Positions 52,261 to 61,131 of a DNA stretch of 64,000 bases are shown here, piece after piece. The translations under genes were made by a program, and so were the position numbers. The DNA comes from JASLPR01 sp964496475 (GTDB lineage: Bacteria; Chloroflexota; UBA11872; VXNJ01): positions 1 to 64,000 of the forward strand of contig CAZBZS010000002.1 of assembly GCA_964496475.1 (NCBI GenBank), given 5' to 3'. The notes beneath the pieces were generated by a model. It ran no database searches. It was given only the letters and a program-made list of their open reading frames with translations, and was not told where the DNA came from. Each line of letters begins with the position of its first letter. The stretch's first letter is position 1.

Positions 52261-53592
52261 TTATCCGGTAGATGCGTGTGAGGCCGACCAGGCCAAATCC
52301 GTCTGCTGCCTGCTTTCCATCGCGTCTTCAAACGACCCGATCGTTGGGTCGATGGTCACCGTAACCGAGACATGTCCATCAACTGCCTCTTGGGTCTTGA
52401 GCCCATTGCCGGTGACATAGGCGACCGTTACTTCATCTTCACCGATTACGCTGGATGTAGCCAATTTTTGTAACGTGGCGATGGTGACGCCACCGGCGGC
52501 CTCAGTGAAGATGCCTTCAGTGCAGGCCAACAGCTTGATGCCTTCGACAGTTTCCGCGTCGGTGACCGACTGGATCACACCGTTAGTCTGACGGGCCACT
52601 TCGAGAGAATAATTTCCGTCGGCGGGATTGCCGATCGCCAGGGATTTGGCGATGGTGTCTGGTTGCCGAACGGGTTCGAACGACTGCTCGCCGCCGGCGA
52701 AGGCCGCACACGCCACTGCATCCGCGCCGATGCGGATGGACTGCTCGCCGCCGGCGAAGGCCGCGGCCACCGGACCGCAGCCCTCGGCCTGGGCGCCGGA
52801 GATGCGGACGCTCTGGCTGGAAATGAGGCCGACATCCACCATTTCCCGAAAGCCATGGGCAATTTTTGTGTAGAGCGCGCCGGAGGCGATAGGCACGACC
52901 ACGTGTTCTGGCGCACGCCAGCCCAGCTGCTCGACAGTTTCGTAGGCGAGGGTCTTGGAACCCTCAGCGTAATACGGACGGACGTTGATGTTGCAGAACG
53001 CCCAATCCTCTTCGTCGGCGATTTCGGAACAGAGACGGTTGAGCTGGTCGTAGGTGCCGTTGACGGCGATCAGGTTCGCTCCGTAGACGGCGGCATTGGT
53101 GATCTTGCCGGCTTCAACATCCGCCGGTAAAAAGACGTAGGTCTCAAGCCCAGCCTTCATGCCGGCGGCGGCCACGGCGCTGGCTAGGTTGCCGGTAGAG
53201 GCGCACGCGAAGACCGTATGGCCAAGCTCGCGGGCCTTGGTGACGGCGATCGCGACGGGCCTGTCCTTGAACGAGTAAGTCGGATTAACCGAATCGTTCT
53301 TCACGTAGAGATTTTTGAGCCCTATGGCCGCGCCCAGTCGCGGTGCGTGCTGCAGGGGTGTGAATCCTACGCGGACGTCGGCGTCCCACCCGGAATTCAC
53401 CGGCAGCAGATCCACGTACCGCCACAGGCTGATAGGTCCGCTTTCAATTTTTTCGCGGCTGATGATCGACTTGATATAGTCGTAGTCGAGGGCGACCTCC
53501 AGCGGTCCGAAGCAGAGGTCGCACACGTGGATGCCTTCCGCTTCGTATACCTCGCCGCATTCTTTGCATTTCAATCCCAGTACTTTGGTCAT
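52261..53592 (-). CDS. Threonine-synthase-like PLP enzyme, SAM-riboswitch-controlled paralog
   Basis: Fold-type-II PLP enzyme, 443 residues. The N-terminus is a zinc ribbon (Cys9, Cys12, Cys24, Cys27) missing in the thrC at 2657-3730. PLP Lys109 sits in NPTYSFKDR, where canonical enzymes read NPTGSFKDRG; then ACASTGNLASAVAAA, SGALYTKIAHGF, AKSLAIGNPADGNY and VTGNGLKTQE. A 19-residue insertion (AAFAGGEQS motif twice) is encoded at 52682-52764. A SAM-I riboswitch with terminator precedes it and a MoaD-like gene follows. Threonine synthase activity on O-phosphohomoserine is the default call, but the context favours sulfur transfer to make homocysteine. Confidence 0.85.
   Translation of the reverse strand: MTKVLGLKCKECGEVYEAEGIHVCDLCFGPLEVALDYDYIKSIISREKIESGPISLWRYVDLLPVNSGWDADVRVGFTPLQHAPRLGAAIGLKNLYVKNDSVNPTYSFKDRPVAIAVTKARELGHTVFACASTGNLASAVAAAGMKAGLETYVFLPADVEAGKITNAAVYGANLIAVNGTYDQLNRLCSEIADEEDWAFCNINVRPYYAEGSKTLAYETVEQLGWRAPEHVVVPIASGALYTKIAHGFREMVDVGLISSQSVRISGAQAEGCGPVAAAFAGGEQSIRIGADAVACAAFAGGEQSFEPVRQPDTIAKSLAIGNPADGNYSLEVARQTNGVIQSVTDAETVEGIKLLACTEGIFTEAAGGVTIATLQKLATSSVIGEDEVTVAYVTGNGLKTQEAVDGHVSVTVTIDPTIGSFEDAMESRQQTDLAWSASHASTG
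52682..52764. repeat. 26-bp direct repeat inside the threonine-synthase-like gene
   Basis: The same 26 bases (starting GACTGCTCGCCGCCGG) occur at 52682-52707 and 52739-52764, 57 bases apart (19 codons). The repeat keeps the reading frame and duplicates AAFAGGEQS in the protein. Confidence 0.9.
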
Positions 53593-53749
53593 GCTCCCAA
53601 ACTCGTTTGATCTAGTTGATGGATCGGTGGTTGACCGGAATCTGTCCGGCCGGAAGTCCGCGCCAAACGCGCGGCGTCACATGCTGGCCGATCCGCCGAG
53701 CGTGGCGGATCTCGTGGCACCGGTCCCGGGACGCATTTTCGGAATATCC

Positions 53750-53783
53750 GGGTAAAGAGAAGAAACCCCACGGGAGGGGTTCC
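53750..53783 (-). terminator. Rho-independent terminator of the SAM riboswitch expression platform
   Basis: On the minus strand AACCCC-TCCCGT-GGGGTT is followed by TTTCTTCTCTTT, an intrinsic terminator between the aptamer and the threonine-synthase-like gene. Its position suggests transcription OFF when SAM is bound. Confidence 0.8.
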
Positions 53784-53810
53784 ACAAAGATTACTACTGC
53801 CAATTGTGGT

Positions 53811-53916
53811 CCTCTTATCTTGCAGGCAGGTCACCCACCGGAGTTGGCACCTGGTCCCTGGGGGACTGGTTGCCGGGCTTCAAAGGGCCGTGTCCCTCCA
53901 CCACTCTGGATAAGAA
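53811..53916 (-). promoter_or_regulatory. SAM-I (S-box) riboswitch
   Basis: Minus-strand sequence follows the S-box consensus: TCTTATCCAGAGTGGTGGAG, GGACACGGCCC, TTTGAAGCCCGGCAACC, a variable P3/P4 arm, then GGTGCCAACTCC and a closing AGATAAGAGG. P1 TCTTATC (53909-53915) pairs with GATAAGA (53813-53819). The class senses S-adenosylmethionine and normally controls methionine or sulfur genes. Confidence 0.93.
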
Positions 53917-53955
53917 ATTTTTCGGGTGTGACCACTCTCTTCAATTGTTACCGGA

Positions 53956-53984
53956 AGTATATCATCGGCCGTTCGCCATCGGAA
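53956..53984 (-). promoter_or_regulatory. Possible promoter of the SAM-riboswitch operon
   Basis: On the minus strand TTCCGA and TATACT with exactly 17 bases between them, about 40 bases before the aptamer. Confidence 0.4.
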
Positions 53985-54706
53985 CGGTCGGTTGCTGACC
54001 AGACACTGGCCGAACCGAGACGGGTGGCGCTATTCCACGCAAAGGGATACCAGGCTGCACTAGCGTAAATCGAGAACTTTCAGGACGAGGTGGAGGGATC
54101 AGTGCCGTGATTGGGGAACCCGATCAGGCCATTCCGGATAAGCATCTTGGGAGATTTTGACAGCGTCCAAGAGGAGGGAAACGGCCATAACGACGAGTAG
54201 ATTTCCCCGATGAAAGCCGGCCCGGTTCGCCGCATAACGATATCCCTATTTGCATCCCAGGGAATATTCAGCGCTGCGACGGTCGCGGTCGATGGAGCGG
54301 CCAGTCCAGCGATTCAGTGACCTGGCGACGTCGCGGGCGATGTGCCGGGCTGAAAATCAATCACCACTGTCCAGAGGTGCTCCGGCCACAGTCAATTTGA
54401 CTCTGTCCAGTGCCTTCAACTAGTTTTAGGCGTCCGGTGCTGGTTTGGGAAGACGAGATCACTTATTTTCGATCTCAAATCGATCGATTTCACAAATTAT
54501 GAGTAGACTCCCCCGCCGATTCCGGGGAATCGATACGAGACCGAGCGGCGCACATAACTTCGCGCCTGCAGCTGGACCGGCACCACCTGATGTGAGGCAG
54601 TTTGCCGTGCCGTGCGCAGCCTGACTGCATTGTTTTTTCTCCCTCCAGTGGTCATGTCCTTAGATCGGGAGCGAATGCTCCCCGTGGAAAGAGAGGTGAG
54701 GCGCTC
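53985..54706. other. Non-coding stretch between the riboswitch operon and glnK
   Basis: About 720 bases without a supported gene; short frames lack family signals. The last ~200 bases should hold the glnK-amt promoter, but no confident motif was found. Confidence 0.45.
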
Positions 54707-55045
54707 ATGAAAAAGTTGGAAGCCATTATCCGGCACGAGTTGTTGGAAAAGGTGCGGGACGCACTTGATAAGGCGGGTTTTCACGGCTTGACTATTAGCG
54801 AGGTTCGTGGAGCCGGTTCGCAGCGCGGCTATACGGAAAGCTATCGCGGTGCGAAGGCGACTATCGTCTTTCGGCCCAAAGTCAAACTTGAGATCGCTAT
54901 CGAGGCCGAGCAGGTCGACGAGGTAATCGGGATTATTTCCGACTCCGCGCGCACGGGAACTGTCGGCGACGGTAAGATTTTCGTAATTCCGATCGAAGAA
55001 ACGGTCCGCATCCGCACAGGTGAGAGAGGGAAAGACGCACTTTGA
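54707..55045 (+). CDS. glnK: PII nitrogen regulatory protein
   Basis: Trimeric signal protein that binds ATP/ADP and 2-oxoglutarate and blocks AmtB channels when nitrogen is sufficient. MKKLEAIIRHELLEKVRDAL, the T-loop area RGAGSQRGYTESYRGAK (with the Tyr that can be modified in some groups), and the C-terminal GTVGDGKIFVIPIEETVRIRTGE are typical. GAGGTGAGG upstream of the ATG; 112 residues. Its end overlaps the amt start (TTGA), the standard glnK-amtB pairing. Confidence 0.94.
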   Translation: MKKLEAIIRHELLEKVRDALDKAGFHGLTISEVRGAGSQRGYTESYRGAKATIVFRPKVKLEIAIEAEQVDEVIGIISDSARTGTVGDGKIFVIPIEETVRIRTGERGKDAL

Positions 55046-56502
55046 ATCGCACGATATTGAGTTTGCAGCGCGGACTCTTCGGTTTCCCCAAGCGAGCCTT
55101 CAGGCCCGGCCGCATGGCCGCCGTTTCGGTTGGTGTCGTGGCGGGAATGCTCGTACTTCCCGCGGTGGCGCTTGCCCAAGAGCATTTGAATCTGGAAGAT
55201 CTTCAGCTGGCCATCGATATGGTCTGGGTCGTGGTCGCGGGGGCACTCGTGTTTTTGATGCACACCGGCTTCACCCTGGTCGAAGTCGGCTTCACCCGGA
55301 TGAAGAACGCCGCCAATATCGCTGCCAAGAACCTCATGAATATTTCGATCGGGCTTCTTGCATACTGGCTTGTTGGCTTCCCCATCATGTTCGGCGAAGG
55401 GAATGCATTCATCGGTCTGGATGGATGGGCGTTTTCGGTGCTCGACTCCTCCGCGGATGAGAGTTACAGCTCGCTGGAATGGACCGGTGTGTCGATTTCA
55501 ACCAAGTGGTTTTTCCAGGCCGTATTCGCCGCGACCGCGGCGACAATCGTTTCAGGCGCTATGGCGGAACGCACGCGCTTCCGCGGCTACCTTGTGTATG
55601 CGCTGTTTCTGACCGCCGTCATCTATCCGGTAATCGGCCACTGGGTATGGGGAGGCGGCTGGCTGGCCGAAATGGGCTTCCTCGACTTCGCCGGCTCCAC
55701 CGTTGTGCACACGGTTGGAGGCGTTGCAGCCTTGGTCGGAGCCTTTGTAGTCGGAGCGCGAATAGGGAAATACAACGGCGGGATAAATGTGATCCCCGGT
55801 CACAGCATTCCCCTGGCGGTTGCCGGAGTGTTCATTCTCTGGTTCGGATGGTTCGGGTTCAATGCTGGCAGCACTATGGCCGCTGTCGGCGTCGACTTTG
55901 CAGCCATAATCGTGACTACCAATCTGGCTGCTGCTGCCGGCGCAGTCGGGGCCCTGGCTCTATCTTGGTGGATTCAGGGCAAACCTGATGTTGGCATGGT
56001 AGGTAATGGGGCACTGGCCGGTCTCGTCGCCATTACTGCCCCGTGTGCATTTGTGGACTCGTGGGCAGCCGTTGTCATTGGAGTCGTGGGTGGAGGAATC
56101 GTAGTACTATCCGTTATAGGCATTGACCGTATACGAGTGGATGATCCAGTTGGGGCTATTTCAGTTCACGGTTTCTGCGGTATATGGGGGACGTTAGCAG
56201 TTGGTCTATTTGCTGTTCCTGACCTCGCAGGTGGTACAACCGGCCTATTCCTAGGCGGTGGTTTCGAGCAACTTGGTATCCAGGCTCTGGGATCCCTAGC
56301 CTGTGTCATTTGGGTCGGCCTAACCTGTTTGATCCTCTTCTACGGCATCAAGTTCACCATCGGTCTGCGAGCGGAGCCGTCCGAGGAGCTTGACGGTCTG
56401 GACATCTCCGAACACGGGATGTCGGGTTACCCGGAATCCGTNNNNNNNNNNNNNNNNNNNNNNNNNNNNNNNNNNNNNNNNNNNNCCAGCCGGGCCACTT
56501 AG
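55042..56502 (+). CDS. amt: Ammonium transporter, with assembly gap near its end
   Basis: AmtB/Mep/Rh channel for NH4+/NH3 uptake. TTG start coupled to glnK, then a basic N-terminal leader and a hydrophobic segment ending ALAQEH, likely a signal peptide. About eleven membrane helices follow, with conserved FLMHTGFTLVEVGFTR, GHWVWGGGWLAEMGFLDFAGSTVVH (first pore His region), WFGWFGFNAGS and DPVGAISVHGFCGIWGTLAVG (second His). The 44-N gap at 56442-56485 hides the last residues, so the stop at 56500 is provisional. Confidence 0.93.
   Translation: MNRTILSLQRGLFGFPKRAFRPGRMAAVSVGVVAGMLVLPAVALAQEHLNLEDLQLAIDMVWVVVAGALVFLMHTGFTLVEVGFTRMKNAANIAAKNLMNISIGLLAYWLVGFPIMFGEGNAFIGLDGWAFSVLDSSADESYSSLEWTGVSISTKWFFQAVFAATAATIVSGAMAERTRFRGYLVYALFLTAVIYPVIGHWVWGGGWLAEMGFLDFAGSTVVHTVGGVAALVGAFVVGARIGKYNGGINVIPGHSIPLAVAGVFILWFGWFGFNAGSTMAAVGVDFAAIIVTTNLAAAAGAVGALALSWWIQGKPDVGMVGNGALAGLVAITAPCAFVDSWAAVVIGVVGGGIVVLSVIGIDRIRVDDPVGAISVHGFCGIWGTLAVGLFAVPDLAGGTTGLFLGGGFEQLGIQALGSLACVIWVGLTCLILFYGIKFTIGLRAEPSEELDGLDISEHGMSGYPESXXXXXXXXXXXXXXXXSRAT
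56442..56485. other. Assembly gap (44 N)
   Basis: Run of N at the very end of the amt gene; the reading frame after it is not secured. Confidence 0.9.
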
Positions 56503-56543
56503 CGGCTCGGAGGATTAGCGACTCAGATTTAAGGACCCGATGC

Positions 56544-56586
56544 AAAGGGGCTGCGGGGCGGACACCCCGCAGCCCCTTTTGTTCTT
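56544..56586 (+). terminator. Strong intrinsic terminator after glnK-amt
   Basis: AAAGGGGCTGCGGGG (56544-56558) pairs perfectly with CCCCGCAGCCCCTTT (56565-56579) across a 6-base loop, followed by TTTTGTTCTT. A textbook rho-independent terminator. Confidence 0.92.
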
Positions 56587-56752
56587 ACTGAATTTTGAAA
56601 CCGGACAGCACCTCTACGAAGAAATCCGGAATACAAGAATCAGCACGACAACCCTCACCCCCAACGGCACGTTTACCGTCGCGAGCCAGATGGAGAGAGA
56701 TCGAGCCCGGAGGTACTCTGTCGTTGTCGTCCGACCAGCAGATGCCAAACGC

Positions 56753-57112
56753 TCAAGTTTCGGACCCAAATGAAAGTCGTGCGCCGCGCTTAGCAGAGAC
56801 AATGAGAGCGAGGAGGATCAGTTTGGCCACTACGATCACTCCCCGGGAGTTGGCGAAGTCTTCAAGTCGGAACCCTATTGACCACATATTCGCCCAGCCG
56901 GTGATGGCCAGCAATCCCATCAATATCCAGGTGATTAGACTAAATCTTCGTCCCACTTGAGCGACGAGCAGGACCCTCTGCTCTGGGCTGAGCGCCCCGC
57001 ATAATACCGGCGGCAGCGCTACCGCCAGGAAAATCCATCCTCCCAGCCAAAACGCCACGGCAAGTATGTGGATCACCCGCGACAAGGTCCAGATGAAGAG
57101 GTTTGGCGCCAT
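56753..57112 (-). CDS. CopD-like small integral membrane protein
   Basis: 119 residues with helices at about 8-36 (RVIHILAVAFWLGGWIFLAVALPPVL), 57-80 (LITWILMGLLAITGWANMW) and 93-106. The conserved His in SRVIHILAVAFWLGG and the Trp/Gly pattern resemble CopD/DUF2269-type proteins, in which the family His may bind metal or heme. The C-terminus ends soon after the third hydrophobic segment and may be shortened. Alone on its strand, just after the amt terminator. Confidence 0.6.
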   Translation of the reverse strand: MAPNLFIWTLSRVIHILAVAFWLGGWIFLAVALPPVLCGALSPEQRVLLVAQVGRRFSLITWILMGLLAITGWANMWSIGFRLEDFANSRGVIVVAKLILLALIVSAKRGARLSFGSET

Positions 57113-57271
57113 CCCGGCAAGCTACAGGATGCCGGCCTCGGTCTTCAATCGACCTCTCGCATCCTAGTGCGATATGCCGACGAGAAATTTACGATGGCTT
57201 ACCCAGACCTCCGAGGTAGCGTCTTTGAGGAGTCTGCTGAGTCGAACCGTACCCCCAGCCAGCCTCCGTCC

Positions 57272-59197
57272 TCAACCAGCATCGACTGACTCGCGCTGTT
57301 TCCTGATCCATAATGTCATTTCTGATTCGCCCCGGTTGCCCCAGGCAAAAAAAGGGATTGCCGTCAGCGGTACCTGCTTTCGTCGCCGGCGTGGCGCGTC
57401 AATACTGCTGTACAAATCATTCCATGGATCTGTAGGAGCGCTTCCCTCACCCACCAGCGCCACTGCGTCCTTCACAGGCCCTGTGAAGGAGACTTCACGC
57501 AGGAAAGCACCGCCCGCGCCGACCCGCAGACCCACGTCCCTGACCGCCACACCCGGGTTGTCCACACTTTCGAGGCAGTAGACAAGTGGACCTCTCTTCA
57601 ACACCACCGACTCCCTCGCCTCAACAACCCGGGGATTAGCCACCAGCGCTTCCGGTGGCATACGTAAACCGAGTTCTACCGAGTCGCTCGAAGACCAGCG
57701 CCGTCGCAGTTCCGCGTAACCTTTGCGTGGCGTGACAGTTATGTCTTGCCCATTAACCGACATTGTCGGGTTCTGGCACCACCCGGGAATCCGGAAGAAA
57801 AGCGAGAATTCCCGGTGGTGCTCAGGCTCCACCTCGATTTTCACTTTCCCGTCCCACGGATACCGGGTGGAGACCTTCAGCCGGACCGACATGCCGTCGT
57901 CTAAATACCAGTTAAGTTCATTTGCGGCATATTGATGAACCCATAGTCCCGCCTCACTCGATCCGTAGAAGTAGCCGGGTAATTGGGCCAGAGTTCGGGC
58001 CAGATTTGGCGGGCAGCAGGCCACCCGCTCGAAAAACCAAGGTTGTCGTACCCGGGATCCAAGAGTCGTGTGTCGGTCCTGTTCCGCCCAGGGGCCCGCT
58101 GTATTTCTGCCGTAACAAGCGTGTGGCACGTCATAAAAAAAGCTGTCACCGCTCAATCCGACGCCCGCGAGCACGCTGTTGTACATACACAATTCCATCA
58201 AATCAGCGAATCTGCCGTCGCCCTCGAATCCCAGCATCCTCCAATTCCACATCAACGAACCGATTGCAGCGCACGTCTCCGCGTAGGAGTTCTCGTGAGG
58301 CAGTTCGAACTTGCGCCCGAATGATTCCGTTCGCATGCGTCCGCCGACCGCCCCTGTGACGTACATCTTGGATTCGACCATGCTGCGCCAGAGTCGTTCA
58401 AGCGCCTCCCGATAGGGATCCTCCCCGGTTTCCGCGTACAGGTCGGCCATCCCGGCGGCGAAGAAAGTCGCCTTGACAGCATGCCCGCTGATCGCGCTCA
58501 TCTCGGCGCCGCCGGCTGCATCCACGAAGAACCGAGCGGTATCCAGGTAGAGTTGCTCGCCGGCTTCCCGATACATTTCCACGAGCGCCATTTCGATCTC
58601 CGGATGACCGGGACGGCCCTCGTTTCGGCCAGGGCCAAATTCGGTTGCCACCTGGTCGGCCAGACGTTGCGCCACCTCGAAAAGCCGCTTGCTGCCGGTC
58701 GCTCGGCGGTGCGCTATCGCTGCCTGGAACAGATGTCCGGCCGCAAACAACTCGTGCTTAATAACCGGGTCTTGCCATCGTTTTTCAGGACGATCGGGTC
58801 GTATCGTAAGGCCGATATATCCGTCGTCAAATTGCGCCTTTTCGATCAGGTCGATCGCGATCTCAACCATCGTGGCGAGTTCGGGGGACTGCTTGCTCAC
58901 CAGAGTTGTGACGGCAGCTTCGATCCACTTGTACAGTCGGGCTTCGCCCGCGAAGCGGACCTCGTTCGCGAACGCATCCGGGTCATGCGCTTTCTTGAAA
59001 CGCTCGAACATACCCTCTCGTTCGAGCTGCGCGAACGTGTGCTCCAAGGTCACCTGCGCGTTTACGGATAACCGATCGTTCCAGAAGCCGGGCAGCAGGT
59101 TGACCGCACCCACCGCCACCGGTCGCAGCCGAACGTGCGGACTATTTCGTGTATCAACCACGATGCCGCGAGGGGTGGCATCTACCCCGGTCGGCAC
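57272..59197 (-). CDS. GH127-family beta-L-arabinofuranosidase-like protein (DUF1680)
   Basis: Characterised relatives cleave beta-L-arabinofuranosides with a Cys nucleophile. The (alpha/alpha)6 catalytic domain includes LLPGFWNDRL, KWIEAAVTTL, ISGHAVKATFFAAGMADL, ELPHENSYAETCAAIGSLMWNWRM and the catalytic-site FERVACCPPNLART. Beta-sandwich domains follow (about residues 420-640, with FRIPGWCQNPTMSVNGQ and VLKRGPLVYCLES). GTG start with AAGGAGATT upstream; 641 residues, full length. No signal peptide is obvious. Divergent from the sulfatase. Confidence 0.9.
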   Translation of the reverse strand: MPTGVDATPRGIVVDTRNSPHVRLRPVAVGAVNLLPGFWNDRLSVNAQVTLEHTFAQLEREGMFERFKKAHDPDAFANEVRFAGEARLYKWIEAAVTTLVSKQSPELATMVEIAIDLIEKAQFDDGYIGLTIRPDRPEKRWQDPVIKHELFAAGHLFQAAIAHRRATGSKRLFEVAQRLADQVATEFGPGRNEGRPGHPEIEMALVEMYREAGEQLYLDTARFFVDAAGGAEMSAISGHAVKATFFAAGMADLYAETGEDPYREALERLWRSMVESKMYVTGAVGGRMRTESFGRKFELPHENSYAETCAAIGSLMWNWRMLGFEGDGRFADLMELCMYNSVLAGVGLSGDSFFYDVPHACYGRNTAGPWAEQDRHTTLGSRVRQPWFFERVACCPPNLARTLAQLPGYFYGSSEAGLWVHQYAANELNWYLDDGMSVRLKVSTRYPWDGKVKIEVEPEHHREFSLFFRIPGWCQNPTMSVNGQDITVTPRKGYAELRRRWSSSDSVELGLRMPPEALVANPRVVEARESVVLKRGPLVYCLESVDNPGVAVRDVGLRVGAGGAFLREVSFTGPVKDAVALVGEGSAPTDPWNDLYSSIDAPRRRRKQVPLTAIPFFAWGNRGESEMTLWIRKQRESVDAG

Positions 59198-59359
59198 GGT
59201 TAATCTCCTTTCTCAGAGCTGCGTCGCCATCAAGCGTAGACGCCCGCCGCCACTAGTTCTAGCAAGCCTGTCCAACGCGAGCCCCCTTCAGGGCCCGATG
59301 CAGAACTCAACTGGATTTGTCACAATGGCTGTGATCTCCAGACTCCCGGAGCGCCTCGT

Positions 59360-60661
59360 ATGACGAACGACTTCCCCAACATCGTCTTGATTCACTGCCA
59401 CGACCTGGGTGATTTCTTCGGCTGCTACCCGGGAAACAGCGCCATCACGCCGGCGCTCGATACGCTCGCTTCGCAAGGTGCTGTACTCGACAATCATTTT
59501 GCCTCCGCGCCGCAGTGCAGTCCGTCGCGCGCCAGCATGATGACCGGCCTTGCACCGCATCGCCACGGGCTGATGGGACTTCAAAATCGGGGCGTCTGGA
59601 ATATGGATTCCAGCGTCCCAACCCTTGCCACCCTGTTGCGCGATCTCGGTTACCAAACGGCAAGTTTCGGCACCTGGCACATCAGCACCGATCTGAAGTC
59701 GCACGGCATCGATGAGTGGGATGAGACCGCAATTTGCGAAGAGGCTACCGCAACCACCCTTAATTTCTTACGTGACCGGGACTCCGCGTCGCCGTTGTTC
59801 CTCCTCGTCGGTTTCTTCGAACCACACAGGGAGTACACCGACCGCTGGGATGACCTACAAGACGCTTCAGGCCTCCGGATTCCGCCTTACCTGCCCGACA
59901 TCCCCGAAACCCGTGAGGAGATGAGTCGCTTTTACGGAGATCTGAGCCGGTTAGATCGTTGCGTCGGCCAGATTCTCGCTTGCCTGGATGAGGACGGCAT
60001 TCGGGATGACACAATCCTCATCTTCACCACGGACCACGGAATCGCGATGCCGCTGGCGAAGGGCACACTTTACGACCCCGGCATAAGGATCGGCGCCATC
60101 CTCCGCTGCCCTGGACGCATCGACGCTGGCTCGCACTTTTCACAGTTGACGAGCAACGTCGATATGCTCCCTACAATCATGGAGGCTGTCGGTGCCGGCA
60201 CCCGGACCCCGGCCGATCTGGATGGAATCAGCTTCTGGGGCGCCCTGACCGGGGGCGACGGCCTCAAGCGCGACACCGTGCTCGCTGAGATGACCTGGCA
60301 TGACTTTTACGAGCCCATGCGCGCTATTCGCACCGCTCGCCACAAGTTGATCCACAATTTCGAGGTTCGTGACGGCCTTCAGGTGGCCGCGGACATCCGG
60401 CGTTCACCGATTATCCCGCACATGCGCTGGCAGCTCCGCGACTGGAAGCGGCCGGAGTTGGAACTCTACGACCTCGAATCCGACCCGCAAGAGCGCCGCA
60501 ACCTTGCCGGAGACCCGTCGGCCGCTGATATCGAAGCGGGGCTAAACGCGCGGCTGAACCAATATCTTCAGTCCACAGACGACCCTATCTTGGCAGGTCC
60601 CGTCGACATTTCCGACGCCTATCATGATTTCATCGTACGTGCGCCCGCCGGGCTACCGTAA
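59360..60661 (+). CDS. Type I sulfatase
   Basis: Hydrolyses sulfate esters or N-sulfates, using a formylglycine made from Cys53 in CSPSRASMMTG (C-x-P-S-R). Metal-site pieces: NIVLIHCHDLG near the N-terminus, with His14-Asp15 where most relatives have Asp-Asp, and TTDHGIAMPLAKGTLYDPG. LYDLESDPQERRNLAG is the usual C-terminal mark. 433 residues; the overall pattern is closest to heparan-N-sulfatase-like sulfatases, but specificity is open. No signal peptide. Cys-type sulfatases need a formylglycine-forming or anSME enzyme, not seen here. Confidence 0.9.
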   Translation: MTNDFPNIVLIHCHDLGDFFGCYPGNSAITPALDTLASQGAVLDNHFASAPQCSPSRASMMTGLAPHRHGLMGLQNRGVWNMDSSVPTLATLLRDLGYQTASFGTWHISTDLKSHGIDEWDETAICEEATATTLNFLRDRDSASPLFLLVGFFEPHREYTDRWDDLQDASGLRIPPYLPDIPETREEMSRFYGDLSRLDRCVGQILACLDEDGIRDDTILIFTTDHGIAMPLAKGTLYDPGIRIGAILRCPGRIDAGSHFSQLTSNVDMLPTIMEAVGAGTRTPADLDGISFWGALTGGDGLKRDTVLAEMTWHDFYEPMRAIRTARHKLIHNFEVRDGLQVAADIRRSPIIPHMRWQLRDWKRPELELYDLESDPQERRNLAGDPSAADIEAGLNARLNQYLQSTDDPILAGPVDISDAYHDFIVRAPAGLP

Positions 60662-60701
60662 TCGCGGCTGTGTGTAAATCCGAGATGGAAAAGGTGACTC
60701 G

Positions 60702-60881
60702 ATGACAGCATTCAGATCCTGCACCGTTATCGGTGCGGGCTTCATGGGGCCACAGATCGCCGTCGCCCTGGCCGCCTGCGCCGAAAGGGTCCGGCTCTAC
60801 GACACCGACTCCCCGCTTCTGGCGCTGATAAATCAGCCTACCGAATGCACACCTGTTCCACCCGCGGGCGTTTCCCCCTGA
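60702..60881 (+). pseudogene. N-terminal fragment of 3-hydroxyacyl-CoA dehydrogenase
   Basis: ATG with GGAAAAGG upstream; the first ~40 residues (TVIGAGFMGPQIAVALAACA, VRLYDTDSPLL) match the NAD-binding start of 3-hydroxyacyl-CoA dehydrogenases, and closely resemble the intact start at 63696. The similarity then ends and a TGA follows at codon 60. Remnant of a duplicated gene. Confidence 0.75.
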
Positions 60882-61131
60882 CCCGTTGCCTTCGACGTTC
60901 TGCCTCCACCGCTTGTCTCAATGCCGATCCGCCTTCTCCCCGCCCTGCCTTTCCAACCGTGCGTCGTTCCGCCGCCACCCTGAACTTGATGATCGCAAGC
61001 AGCAAGTCGGCCCGTTCACTAGTAGAACTCCGGGTTCAACAAGAAGGGGACATCGAAGGCGTGCGTTAGGCCATTCCTATAATCTCCACCAGTCACCGCG
61101 CTGCTGGCTTTGAGCCCATAGGGAGGGTGCC

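Noticed and set aside
54500..54706. Sigma-54 type promoter upstream of glnK-amt
   Set aside because: No TGGC-N8-TGC arrangement with correct spacing was found; GGCAC and TTGC pieces are out of register.
60845..61069. Small plus-strand ORF between the dehydrogenase fragment and MDR paralog 1
   Set aside because: Arg/Ser/Pro-rich composition, no family, and its start lies inside the fragment; looks like non-coding debris.
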